A program made the position numbers and the translations under genes. Below are positions 14,674 to 21,551 of a stretch of 44,118 nt of DNA, piece by piece. Source of the stretch: a virus; IMG/VR virus record IMGVR_UViG_3300042290_000330, positions 1 through 44,118 of that record; one strand, written 5' to 3'. How positions within the stretch are numbered: position 1 is the stretch's first letter; every line of letters begins with the position of its first letter. The notes beneath the pieces were generated by a model. It was not told the origin of the DNA. It was given only the letters and a program-made list of their open reading frames with translations, and ran no database searches.

Positions 14674-14706
14674 CCTTCAGCCTTTAGCCTTCAGCCTTCA
14701 GCCTTT
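14674..14706. repeat. TTCAGCC/TTTAGCC heptamer array
   Basis: About four units, with orientation opposite to the arrays at 10299 and 36109, in the 69-bp gap between the lipoprotein and the membrane micropeptide. Confidence 0.85.
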
Positions 14707-14708
14707 CT

Positions 14709-14783
14709 TTAGGTTTTCGGCGTGAAGAAGAAGAGGACCGCCAGCACGACGGCTGTGAATCCGGTGAGGAGTGTCTCGTTCAT
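14709..14783 (-). CDS. Single-span membrane micropeptide, 24 aa
   Basis: The peptide starts MNETLLTGFTAVVLAVL and ends FFTPKT, a single hydrophobic span with short polar ends. It lies between heptamer arrays on the operon strand. It is supported only by its clean membrane profile and placement. Confidence 0.35.
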   Translation of the reverse strand: MNETLLTGFTAVVLAVLFFFTPKT

Positions 14784-14817
14784 TGATTAGGTTGTTAGGG
14801 GATTAGGCTGAAGGCTG

Positions 14818-15087
14818 TTAGGTCAGAGGCTTAGAGTGCTTCACAATTTCAACAAACATCCGATCAATGGCCTCCTTGAGCGGCGGCCATTCCTCGGGTT
14901 CGATCTCGACCTGTTGCTCTTTCACAGCCGAGCTCATACTGTTCTGAGTAACGACGAGGTATTCGCCTCCTGCTTGGTCTTCGATTTCTATGGTTGTGCA
15001 GCGCTCCGAGAAAATGGATTCACTTTCTGGGAGGATGGCGATTTTCAACGTGCGGGTGATGTAGGGTTTCATTTCATCATTCATCAT
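14818..15087 (-). CDS. Hypothetical protein, 89 aa
   Basis: The product has a beta-rich N-terminal part (ITRTLKIAILPESES, GGEYLVVTQ) and a C-terminal helix (PLKEAIDRMFVEIVKH). Three starts (15087, 15084, 15072) are possible, because the start lies in a GATGAAT array. I do not recognise it. Confidence 0.65.
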   Translation of the reverse strand: MMNDEMKPYITRTLKIAILPESESIFSERCTTIEIEDQAGGEYLVVTQNSMSSAVKEQQVEIEPEEWPPLKEAIDRMFVEIVKHSKPLT

Positions 15088-15100
15088 TCTTCATTCATCC
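15070..15100. repeat. GATGAAT-family array at gene start
   Basis: On the minus strand: GGATGAATGAAGAATGATGA, then ATGATGAAATGAAA, overlapping the first codons of the 89-residue gene. Confidence 0.85.
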
Positions 15101-15106
15101 TTTCCC

Positions 15107-15409
15107 CTAAAACGGGATGTCATCCTCGGCCATGTCGGGCTGGGGTGCGGCCGGTGGCTTCGGAGCGGGGGCGGGTGCCTGGCGCTTCTCTCCGAGGTGC
15201 TTCCAGTTACCCAGGATGGGGAGCTGGACGCCTGCTTCGCGGTCTTCCTTGGACTGGGACTGTTTGACGAAGCCGTCATTCCCGTGGGAATCGGGCTTGT
15301 CAAAGAGGACGAGGTTCACGAAGACGGCTGGCTGGCCGGACTTGCGGGTGATCCGCTTAAGGCGGGCCTTGTCGAGGAGGGTAACGTCGATGTCGATGGC
15401 GATGGGCAT
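15107..15409 (-). CDS. Single-stranded DNA-binding protein-like, 100 aa
   Basis: A short beta-rich N-terminal domain is followed by a Pro/Ala-rich linker and the tip MAEDDIPF. An acidic tail ending D-D-I-P-F is the hallmark of SSB proteins, which use it to recruit repair and replication partners. The body is shorter than a standard OB-fold SSB (about 75 residues before the linker), so it may be a divergent phage SSB or an SSB mimic. It lies in the replication operon. The ATG follows an AACAACCCAACCACC leader. Confidence 0.7.
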   Translation of the reverse strand: MPIAIDIDVTLLDKARLKRITRKSGQPAVFVNLVLFDKPDSHGNDGFVKQSQSKEDREAGVQLPILGNWKHLGEKRQAPAPAPKPPAAPQPDMAEDDIPF

Positions 15410-15441
15410 GGTGGTTGGGTTGTTGGGTTGTTGGTTGGTGG

Positions 15442-16044
15442 TTACTGGATTTCGGAGAGGATGTTGGCGAGTTGTCTGGCGCTGAGTTCGCAGGGGTGAT
15501 TGATGATCACCTTGCGGCCACGCACGCTATAAACGGGAAGGGAAGACATGACCTTGCCCTTGGCGCGGTCTGCCTCGTTCCTAGACTCAATGAACGCTCT
15601 CTGCGCGGCCAAGGATCGAACGGCTCCCCGGTCAAATACCTGCCTGCATTGCGCGGGTGTCAGGTTCTCGGGAGCCACTTGAAGGGTCTCCGTGCCGGAT
15701 TCCGTAATGATGAGCAGCTCGACGGTTCCATCCTGAAGCCTTGCCTGCTCGGAGTAGGGCAGCTTGATCATGTGATCCGCCGCCGGATAGTCGGCGACAA
15801 GTAGGCGAGGAAGGATCTGCTTGCGTCCTAGCGACTCGAACCTCCCGACGATGGCCTCGGTCAGGCACGAGGACGACCCCGCGATCTCCGGCACGGTCAG
15901 TCCGTGCTCGTCGATCAGCGCGACGACGACCTCTCCGGCCTTGGCCCAGCATTCGAGGCCCTGAGTGATCAGCGCTGCGAACTCAGAGATAAGCGGAGCG
16001 CTGGCCGCAGGGATCTTGGTGTGGTGTTTTGCTAGTGTTGTCAT
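15442..16044 (-). CDS. Hypothetical protein, 200 aa
   Basis: The N-terminal 80 residues are helical with a possible helix-turn-helix (LTVPEIAGSSSCLTEAIVGR). The middle is beta-rich (GTVELLIITESG) and the C-terminal helix ends ARQLANILSEIQ. It may be a regulator or DNA-associated protein; I cannot assign a family. The ATG follows an AAACACCAAACCCAAAACAC leader without Shine-Dalgarno. Confidence 0.7.
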   Translation of the reverse strand: MTTLAKHHTKIPAASAPLISEFAALITQGLECWAKAGEVVVALIDEHGLTVPEIAGSSSCLTEAIVGRFESLGRKQILPRLLVADYPAADHMIKLPYSEQARLQDGTVELLIITESGTETLQVAPENLTPAQCRQVFDRGAVRSLAAQRAFIESRNEADRAKGKVMSSLPVYSVRGRKVIINHPCELSARQLANILSEIQ

Positions 16045-16068
16045 GGTGTTGTGTTTTGGGTTTGGTGT

Positions 16069-16899
16069 TTATGCTGCTACTAAATCCATCAGTCGCTTGA
16101 TCCCGATCAGGGACTGGAAGAAGAACTTCTCCGACTTGCTGACTGGCCGAATCTTGGAAATCTTCCGAATGCGGCGGCTGATAAAGGTCACGATCTGTGA
16201 CTTGCGGATGCGCTCCTTCTTCTCGTAGAGGAACGCACGGGGATCTTGATGCTTGAGGCCAAGTGCCATCTTGATCAGATGAAAGCGATCTCCCGAAAGG
16301 AAGGTCGGACCTGCCGCCTTCCTACTGGGGCCGTAAATAAAAGCCCTAAGCAGATTACTAAAACCTCCCCCAATAATCACTTCACTCAACGGCCTCCGCA
16401 GGAGAGATAAGACAAAGACTCTCCTTAGTGGAAATTGCATAGCTAGCGGAAACGCCTCAGTTCTATACCTCCACACCAGTCCGGTGCGGGGGCAGATCCT
16501 AACTGGAGCAACCGCAAACTCCGTGATATTCCAGCGATCAGGACATGGTAAGTATTGTGTCCTATCGTACCAGTTGGATGACGACGGAATGTTTCTTTTA
16601 ATCATCTCAAGCGTGATCTCTTGATCCCACAGGCCACCCATGGCCGTTGTCTGTATCGACCTAAATCTCTTCTTGTCCTCGGAAACTAGCCACTGAGCTG
16701 CCTTACGGCACTCGAATGACGGGAACAATGGGCCATCATCACGCTGTAGCCTGCTGGAGCTAGACCGATACAAAGCCCGGCGACGACCATCAACATAGAT
16801 GGCCCAATCAAAATGAACCCACTCCCTCTCGATGCGGGGATATAGAATGAGAATAGCGTCTGTCTTTTGCTGGGTGCTCATAGTTTCATCATTCATCAT
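16069..16899 (-). CDS. Unrecognised low-GC protein, 276 aa
   Basis: No motif is recognised. The protein is basic at its C-terminal end (KKERIRKSQIVTF, SRRIRKISKIRP) and has several Trp and Arg clusters. Base composition and codons are clearly more AT-rich than in the genes around it, which suggests recent acquisition. Start candidates MMNDETMS and MST all fall in a GATGAAT array; the ATG at 16899 overlaps the upstream stop as ATGA. Confidence 0.7.
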   Translation of the reverse strand: MMNDETMSTQQKTDAILILYPRIEREWVHFDWAIYVDGRRRALYRSSSSRLQRDDGPLFPSFECRKAAQWLVSEDKKRFRSIQTTAMGGLWDQEITLEMIKRNIPSSSNWYDRTQYLPCPDRWNITEFAVAPVRICPRTGLVWRYRTEAFPLAMQFPLRRVFVLSLLRRPLSEVIIGGGFSNLLRAFIYGPSRKAAGPTFLSGDRFHLIKMALGLKHQDPRAFLYEKKERIRKSQIVTFISRRIRKISKIRPVSKSEKFFFQSLIGIKRLMDLVAA

Positions 16900-16912
16900 T
16901 CATCATTCATCC
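16885..16912. repeat. GATGAAT array (four units) spanning a stop/start junction
   Basis: On the minus strand GATGAAT repeats four times. The last codons (RMNDE) and stop of the 66-residue gene and the first codons (MMNDE) of the 276-residue gene are both encoded by this array. Confidence 0.9.
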
Positions 16913-17096
16913 TTTTCAGCTCCCCCCGCGTCATGGGGCGCAATCCGCTGTCGAGTAGTCGGCTCTCGACCAGTTCGGTCTCGATCCGGCATTCCTCGCA
17001 CAAGGGGCCGATGCCGGGCTCGTGGAGCTTGGCGATCTCGGGGTGGTTGCACCCGCAGAGGGCGCACGGTGCGTCGATGGTCTCGGTGTCACTCAT
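16896..17096 (-). CDS. Small Cys-rich zinc-ribbon-like protein, 66 aa
   Basis: The pattern APCALCGCNHPEIAKLHEPG, then PLCEECRIE, gives two CxxC pairs about 20 residues apart (C11/C14 and C33/C36), fitting a treble-clef or zinc-ribbon. Such small proteins occur as DNA- or protein-binding adaptors in phages. It overlaps the upstream gene by 8 bp, and its C-terminus is array-derived (RMNDE). Confidence 0.7.
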   Translation of the reverse strand: MSDTETIDAPCALCGCNHPEIAKLHEPGIGPLCEECRIETELVESRLLDSGLRPMTRGELKRMNDE

Positions 17097-17463
17097 GGGG
17101 AAGAGGCTGTTGGGGTGGTCTCTCGGGGATGATGACGGTCTCGCCGCGCTCGCGCTTGGCCTCGACGGCCATGATGATCTCGCGGGTGAGCACGGCCCGG
17201 TGGTACTCGACAGGGCTGATGAGCCGGTCGCGGGTACGCTCGTAGCGTTCGCGGAGCCAGCGGTCGCAGGCGTCGCCGACGATCTTGGCATTCGCAACTT
17301 CCCACCAGTTCCAGACTCCGGTGCCGGGCTCGGGCTCGACGGAGAGGGCGGAGCCGTTGTGCCGGACGGTGGAGAGTTCGCTCAGGTCGATGGCAGGGGC
17401 ATCCTTCATGCGGGATCCTCCACCCCATCGCTCTGTCCGGTTGCTGGTGGCGGCGCTGCTCAT
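17089..17463 (-). CDS. Hypothetical protein, 124 aa
   Basis: The start at 17463 (MSSAATSNRT) overlaps the upstream stop as ATGA. The central part, GVWNWWEVANAKIVGDACDR, and a helix with ERTRDRLISPVEYHRAV suggest a compact helical domain. I do not recognise it. Confidence 0.7.
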   Translation of the reverse strand: MSSAATSNRTERWGGGSRMKDAPAIDLSELSTVRHNGSALSVEPEPGTGVWNWWEVANAKIVGDACDRWLRERYERTRDRLISPVEYHRAVLTREIIMAVEAKRERGETVIIPERPPQQPLPHE

Positions 17464-17708
17464 ATCTGCTCCCTGCTTGGCTCTGGCAGATGGCACCAGT
17501 GCGTTATTACGGAATCAATTTCCTCATCGAGGTAGGCATTCCACCACTTATCTCCTTCATAGACGGCGATGAAGTGAGCCTCGCCATCCCATGCAAGAAC
17601 GCAAAGGGGGCGATCAGGAAGCCAGTCACCGGCACGATGCCAGTCGTTATGAATCCTTAACTCCGTCATGCGGATCGCCTGCTCGTGGATTTTTTTTAGA
17701 TCGCTCAT
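17460..17708 (-). CDS. DUF551-like protein, 82 aa
   Basis: The pattern WLPDRPLCVLAWDGE, then WWNAYLDEEIDSVITHWCHL and PEP, matches the small phage family DUF551, which ends in THWxPLPEPP. The function of the family is unknown. It is joined to both neighbours by ATGA overlaps. Confidence 0.75.
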   Translation of the reverse strand: MSDLKKIHEQAIRMTELRIHNDWHRAGDWLPDRPLCVLAWDGEAHFIAVYEGDKWWNAYLDEEIDSVITHWCHLPEPSREQI

Positions 17709-18607
17709 GGCTGTTCCTTGATGCGGTTAATGATCTGAGCCCTGACGGCGGGAGGAAGCCCCTCCCATGTGGCGCTCTCCACGGCCTCGGGGTCGCTGTC
17801 GTCGTAGAGCTCGACCAGGATGCGTCTCCATCCTTCGGGCTCGGGATCGCCCCCCCGTTTTTCTTTTTTCAAGAAGTCCGCGCCACGGTTGCTGGCCTCG
17901 GTGCGGGCTCGCTGGATCTCGCCGTTCCAGTTGGCGAGCAGGGTGCCGAGATCCTTGCGGCGGTACTCTCCGGCATCGCCCTTGCCGGTGCCCTGGGCAA
18001 AGAGCCACTCAAGCAGGAGCCAGTCCTCTTCGCTGGTGCTCTCGACCACCCCTTTATTTTTTTTCCAAGAACGGAGCTGGCTTGAATCCAGTTGAGTCGA
18101 GGGACGCATCCGGAAGAGCATCCGGGCTCGGTTGAGGTGCAGATTCTTGTCGATGAGATCCGTCTGAACGTCCCCGTTCACGGGGACTATAGGGGTATTC
18201 TCTGATTGCTGATTACTGATTAATGATAGGGTTCGACTCGCTTTCGTTTGGGTTTCCTCTGGGTTCCCAGTGGGTTTCTCTGGGTTTCGTTTCGCTTTTT
18301 TAGGCCGTCCACCTCTTTTGCCGTTGCTCTTGTTTTTCTCACAAACAGCGTGGTATTCCGCGATCTCGGCATCTGCCCTGCCGTTTTTCCACCCGTTTTC
18401 GGTCTTGGTGAAGAAGTCTTTTAGCACGACTTCAACATCGTCATGCGAAATCTGAATACGCCTGGCAACCCAGTGGGTATCCAGTGGGATTTGAGACTCT
18501 TCCGTGTAGTAGAGATCGAGCAGCCGTCGGTAGCAGAGATCCTCGTTATTGGACAGATGCCGTGTCTGGACGGCGTAGTCGTTGATATGGAACTTGTAGA
18601 AGTGCAT
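17705..18607 (-). CDS. Replication initiation protein, DUF1376 domain
   Basis: The start at 18607 (MHFYKFHINDYAVQTRHLS) overlaps the upstream stop as TAATG. Residues 1-85 match DUF1376 (YdaU-like), a winged-helix domain found in phage O-like replication proteins: LSNNEDLCYRRLLDLYY, then PLDTHWVARRIQIS. A basic Lys/Arg/Pro-rich linker (residues 92-120) follows, then a C-terminal helical domain. It probably binds the phage origin and recruits the DnaB helicase encoded downstream. Two homopolymer A-tracts lie in the gene. Confidence 0.8.
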   Translation of the reverse strand: MHFYKFHINDYAVQTRHLSNNEDLCYRRLLDLYYTEESQIPLDTHWVARRIQISHDDVEVVLKDFFTKTENGWKNGRADAEIAEYHAVCEKNKSNGKRGGRPKKAKRNPEKPTGNPEETQTKASRTLSLISNQQSENTPIVPVNGDVQTDLIDKNLHLNRARMLFRMRPSTQLDSSQLRSWKKNKGVVESTSEEDWLLLEWLFAQGTGKGDAGEYRRKDLGTLLANWNGEIQRARTEASNRGADFLKKEKRGGDPEPEGWRRILVELYDDSDPEAVESATWEGLPPAVRAQIINRIKEQP

Positions 18608-18822
18608 TAGTTTCCCCTCCCGATGGTGGAGGAGTAGCGTGGAGCGTGGACCCCTTCTTTTTTCAGGGCATCGCGCATGAGGAACCAGAATTGGCTCCAC
18701 TGGACGGCGCTCATGGCCGACCGGGCTGATGCCGAGCCGGATCCCTCCCGCTCGGAGAGATGGGAGTCGATGCTCCCGGCATGGCGGTAACGCCAGCCCA
18801 TGATGTTCGAGAGCCGCTTCAT
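18607..18822 (-). CDS. Small protein, 71 aa
   Basis: The sequence begins MKRLSNIMGWRYRHAGSIDS and contains VQWSQFWFLMRDALKKEG. It overlaps the upstream stop as ATGA and the downstream start as TAATG. The function is unknown. Confidence 0.65.
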   Translation of the reverse strand: MKRLSNIMGWRYRHAGSIDSHLSEREGSGSASARSAMSAVQWSQFWFLMRDALKKEGVHAPRYSSTIGRGN

Positions 18823-19190
18823 TTTGCGAAACGAAGCCAGCGCTTCTCCCGCACGATGTAGAGACGGCCATCGGCATCGGCCTCCGCCTCGATGTAGGTC
18901 TTGACCCGGAATGCCTGGGCATCCTTGCAGCCGACCGTGAGTAGCTCATCCTCCGGTCCGTGCATCCTGCGTGCCTGAAGGAGGTTCTTGTTTTTTCCGA
19001 TCCGGGCGACATAGAGGCGAACCCTCCGGTCGTTCCCTTGGTCGGAAGCTCCCGAGGTCTCGGGTGCCGTCTTCCCCATCGGCCCAGCCGCCCCCCCTTT
19101 TTCTTTTTTGGAAGCGATTCCGGGCAGGATGCGGTTGATCAGCGAGGGTTTCTCCTCGGTGGTATTGGTTGGTGTTGGTGTGGTGCTCAT
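18819..19190 (-). CDS. Hypothetical protein, 123 aa
   Basis: The ATG at 19190 (MSTTPTPTNTTEE) is preferred to an earlier in-frame ATG at 19220, which would overlap the upstream gene by four bases. The N-terminus is Thr/Pro-rich, and a Lys/Gly stretch (SKKEKGGAAG) is encoded by an A6GA5G7 tract. The C-terminal 65 residues are a small beta-rich domain (RVRLYVARIGKNKN, GRLYIVREKRWLRF). The function is unknown. Confidence 0.65.
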   Translation of the reverse strand: MSTTPTPTNTTEEKPSLINRILPGIASKKEKGGAAGPMGKTAPETSGASDQGNDRRVRLYVARIGKNKNLLQARRMHGPEDELLTVGCKDAQAFRVKTYIEAEADADGRLYIVREKRWLRFAK

Positions 19191-19216
19191 TTTAGTGAAA
19201 ATTTTCTGAGAATGGA

Positions 19217-20170
19217 TCAATGCCCCCCGGACACCCGGCGTGATTTTGCGGACCCCCTCCCCCCCTCTGTTCGCGCTCGCCTTGCCCTCTTACGCTCTCC
19301 GGTCGTCGTCGTCGCATCGTTGGCCGTCTCGGTGTCCTCGACGCTCTGGCCGGGCTCCTGAGTGGCTGGCTGGCCATCCTCGACGGCCTCGAAGCCGGGC
19401 GAATGTGTATCAGAAAGCGTAGCAATCCCATCATCTACAGAGTCGGAACCTGTCAAACCATCTGATTGCTCATCAGGTGCTGAAGGTTTCTCACTGTTTC
19501 CCGTGGGAATCTCGGCAGCAGAAGAGACACCAGGGAGGAGAGCCAGGCCAGCGCCGGGAGCGGCCACCGCGGCGGGCTCGGCCTGCACCGCGGCGACCGG
19601 ATCGGCCTCCTTTTGGGCAACTTCTTCCCCCTTAAAACCGATCTCCTGGACAAGCTCCGCCTCAATGACATTCCCGGAGATCATGCGGATATAGTCCTCA
19701 TGGGTGGGGCCGCTTTCAGTGTGCTCGATCCTGGACGTTGCGCCACCGGCCAGCAGCTCGGCCTTCTCCACGGCGATGCCTAAAGCAATGGGGAGACTTT
19801 GAATGGGGATCTGGTCCACCTCATCAAGCAGACGATCGGCGGCGAGCCGTCCGAATGTCCGCAATACGGAAACAGTCCTTTCTTTAAGTGTGGCTACAGC
19901 TTGAGATTCCCGCGCCATCACCGCGGCGACCGTATGATGAGATACCCGGTAAGCACGGCAGAGTTGGCGAACCCCGAGACCTTGCCCGAGACCATCGACC
20001 AGCGCCTTGTATATAGTCGGACGGGATTCCATCAACCGCTCGGCAGTGAACTCTCCGCGCTTCTCCATGTTCTCCGTTCCCTCTTCTTGGCTATCCACCA
20101 AAAAAAGAGAAGGGGCGGCGGATTCCTCCGCGGCCTGCTCATCGAGTAGAGACTTGGGACGGCGAGCCAT
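19217..20170 (-). CDS. HTH DNA-binding protein with acidic disordered tail, 317 aa
   Basis: Residues 45-90 hold a helix-turn-helix: a helix ending GLGQGLGVRQLCRAY, then RVSHHTVAAVMARE. A helical region with IPIQSLPIALGIAVEKAELL follows. From about residue 190 the chain is low-complexity (Ala/Pro/Glu/Ser) and ends in a basic patch (GERKRARRARTEGG). It could be a regulator, a partition-type protein or a distant small terminase, since the HTH plus following helices resemble that layout. It is far from terL, so I leave the role open. Confidence 0.7.
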   Translation of the reverse strand: MARRPKSLLDEQAAEESAAPSLFLVDSQEEGTENMEKRGEFTAERLMESRPTIYKALVDGLGQGLGVRQLCRAYRVSHHTVAAVMARESQAVATLKERTVSVLRTFGRLAADRLLDEVDQIPIQSLPIALGIAVEKAELLAGGATSRIEHTESGPTHEDYIRMISGNVIEAELVQEIGFKGEEVAQKEADPVAAVQAEPAAVAAPGAGLALLPGVSSAAEIPTGNSEKPSAPDEQSDGLTGSDSVDDGIATLSDTHSPGFEAVEDGQPATQEPGQSVEDTETANDATTTTGERKRARRARTEGGRGSAKSRRVSGGH

Positions 20171-20172
20171 GG

Positions 20173-20373
20173 TTAACCTACGAGACGACGAGCGATGAAG
20201 GCATTGAGGGCGGACTCAGAGATCCGCCTGTCCTTCCGGGATAGGAATAAGACCTTGCCGAACTCACCAGCGGCAACGTACCGGGCCAGAGTGTTCAGAT
20301 GGATCCCGAGCCGGTCACAGACTTCCCGACTGGTGAGCCATCGGGCCGGAGTGGTGGATGTGCTGGCGCTCAT
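20173..20373 (-). CDS. Excisionase-like HTH protein, 66 aa
   Basis: Residues 14-60 form the MerR/excisionase-type helix-turn-helix used by phage Xis proteins: WLTSREVCDRLGIHLNTLAR, then YVAAGEFGKVLFL and RRISESALNAFIARR. Alternatively it is a general regulator of the early operon. The start overlaps the upstream stop as ATGA and its stop is 2 bp before the next start. If it is Xis, it is expressed from the lytic operon opposite to the integrase, as expected for excision on induction. Confidence 0.75.
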   Translation of the reverse strand: MSASTSTTPARWLTSREVCDRLGIHLNTLARYVAAGEFGKVLFLSRKDRRISESALNAFIARRLVG

Positions 20374-20591
20374 GCTTTGCAAGCGAAACGGCAGCAATCC
20401 CGGAAGACTTGCCGAGCCTTCATCGGGTCCGGCGTGCAGGCTTCATGCCTGTTATTGACTTCCACCGTATAAAAAAAAGAAGCGCCGGGGTGAAGGGCGA
20501 GAAGCCAGGACGGCTGTCGCTTCTCCAGGACGACGCGAGTCTTGCGAGTCGGCCAGACTTCTAGCCGGGTTAGCTCTCCGGTCGGTATCAT
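20370..20591 (-). CDS. Small protein, 73 aa
   Basis: The sequence runs MIPTGELTRLEVWPTRKTRV with a later FFYTVEVNNRHEAC and a C-terminal helix containing MKARQVFRDCCRFA. It has ATGA overlaps on both sides. No family is recognised. Confidence 0.65.
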   Translation of the reverse strand: MIPTGELTRLEVWPTRKTRVVLEKRQPSWLLALHPGASFFYTVEVNNRHEACTPDPMKARQVFRDCCRFACKA

Positions 20592-20722
20592 TTTCTCGCC
20601 CTCCTATTGGATGACCCGTAAAAAAAAGAAACAGCGGCGGCAGAGAGAGGCCCGGAGAAGGCGGCCAAGGTGAGCAGGCACCCGAGCCCGAGCAGCTCCA
20701 GGATGAATTGATGGGCGCTCAT
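20588..20722 (-). CDS. Single-span membrane micropeptide, 44 aa
   Basis: The start at 20722 has one of the best Shine-Dalgarno sites in the window (AGGAGG, 7 bases before ATG). The peptide begins MSAHQFILELLGLGCLLTLA and continues as a hydrophobic span, then a basic tail (SSNRRARK). Both ends overlap neighbours as ATGA. An 8-T run near its 3' end could allow slippage into a frame ending LRVIQ. A host-membrane role early in infection is possible. Confidence 0.65.
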   Translation of the reverse strand: MSAHQFILELLGLGCLLTLAAFSGPLSAAAVSFFYGSSNRRARK

Positions 20723-20880
20723 TTTGCTTCCTCCTGTTTGTCATTCTCGCGGACATGTTCCGCGATGATGCGGCGGACAACGGCGGCGGCAGAAATAAGC
20801 TCCCGATCCGCCTCGCGCTTGATTTCATCAGCGATTTCAGCCGGAAGCTGCACGCTGATATATGCCTTTTGCTTATTCAT
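20719..20880 (-). CDS. Ribbon-helix-helix repressor-like protein, 53 aa
   Basis: The sequence MNKQKAYISVQLPAEIADEI, then KREADRELISAAAVVRRIIA and a charged tail, has the beta-strand and two-helix pattern of the RHH (Arc/CopG) family. It is the first gene of the minus-strand early operon. Its ATG is one base from a 7-bp inverted repeat (20882-20900), so autoregulation through that site is a natural inference. Its stop overlaps the micropeptide start as ATGA. Confidence 0.8.
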   Translation of the reverse strand: MNKQKAYISVQLPAEIADEIKREADRELISAAAVVRRIIAEHVRENDKQEEAK

Positions 20881-20881
20881 A

Positions 20882-20900
20882 TCTAGTTGTTCTAACTAGA
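20882..20900. promoter_or_regulatory. Candidate operator 1 (TCTAGTT-n5-AACTAGA)
   Basis: A perfect 7-bp inverted repeat with a 5-base centre lies immediately before the minus-strand RHH start and about 60 bp before the plus-strand RHH start. It replaces the ribosome-binding position of the minus gene. A possible minus-strand promoter upstream of it is TTCAAA, 17 bp, TATTTA. Confidence 0.6.
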
Positions 20901-20925
20901 ATAAATAGACTATGCAATAAAAAGT

Positions 20926-20941
20926 TTGAAAATCTTTTCAA
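20926..20941. promoter_or_regulatory. Candidate operator 2 (TTGAAAA-tc-TTTTCAA)
   Basis: A second perfect palindrome (7 bp arms, 2-base centre) of unrelated sequence lies 25 bp from operator 1, nearer the plus-strand RHH gene. The whole 79-bp region between the divergent starts is much more AT-rich than its surroundings, as expected for facing promoters. Confidence 0.6.
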
Positions 20942-20959
20942 GCGGGCCGAACGTGCAGC

Positions 20960-21235
20960 ATGAGCAAGTCCCAACACCCGCACGGAAAGGGCAAGACAAG
21001 CATTTCCACCACGATCCCCAATGACATATTGGAGGCGCTCGATTACTTGGCTACAAAGTCGGGCGTAACCCGCTCCACCTATGCCAGAGAATCAATCATC
21101 GCCAGCGTCATGGCGGGGCGGACCGTATCCGCCCAGGAACTAATGCAACGTCGCTACAGCACGCCCGAAGTCATCAGCCTCCGGGCCGCTGAAAACCCGA
21201 CGAAGCCCACGCCACGCCGATCCGCTGGCGCTTAG
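20960..21235 (+). CDS. Ribbon-helix-helix-like regulator A, 91 aa
   Basis: The core GKGKTSISTTIPNDILEALD, then YLATKSGVTRSTYARESIIA, has a short strand and two helices as in RHH proteins. It is the first plus-strand gene and diverges from the minus-strand RHH gene across two palindromes. It is a clear paralogue of the protein at 21548-21823. The C-terminal tail is Pro/Arg-rich. A role as the lysogenic-side regulator is inferred. Confidence 0.75.
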   Translation: MSKSQHPHGKGKTSISTTIPNDILEALDYLATKSGVTRSTYARESIIASVMAGRTVSAQELMQRRYSTPEVISLRAAENPTKPTPRRSAGA

Positions 21236-21269
21236 ACCAGGACAATCCCAAAATCATTCACCTCATAAA

Positions 21270-21551
21270 ATGAAACGCCTTCTATACCTATTCACTGCAG
21301 CGATTACAATAACACTCGCCGCCTGTAAGCCTGCGCCTCGTTATACACTCCACGAAGGCACTGACCCGCTCACCGGACGGCCTGCGACCATGAAATTGAA
21401 CGTTGAAACGGGAGAGGTTACGCAGCTTTCAACGATTAAAACCCAAAACGGACAATGGGGCGCTTGGACTTCCTACCTGAGCGACCAAGATGCTTGCAAA
21501 GCAGCATCGCAGATTGCCGATCGCACTCAAACCAACAATCCACGCCCATGA
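21270..21551 (+). CDS. Small lipoprotein between two RHH paralogues, 93 aa
   Basis: The signal MKRLLYLFTAAITITLAAC ends in a lipobox (TLAAC, Cys19). The mature part is polar (LHEGTDPLTGRPATMKLNVE). Its stop overlaps the next start as ATGA, so it is co-expressed with the regulators, probably from the prophage. Prophage lipoproteins of this size often exclude superinfecting phages; that role is inferred from context only. Confidence 0.75.
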   Translation: MKRLLYLFTAAITITLAACKPAPRYTLHEGTDPLTGRPATMKLNVETGEVTQLSTIKTQNGQWGAWTSYLSDQDACKAASQIADRTQTNNPRP

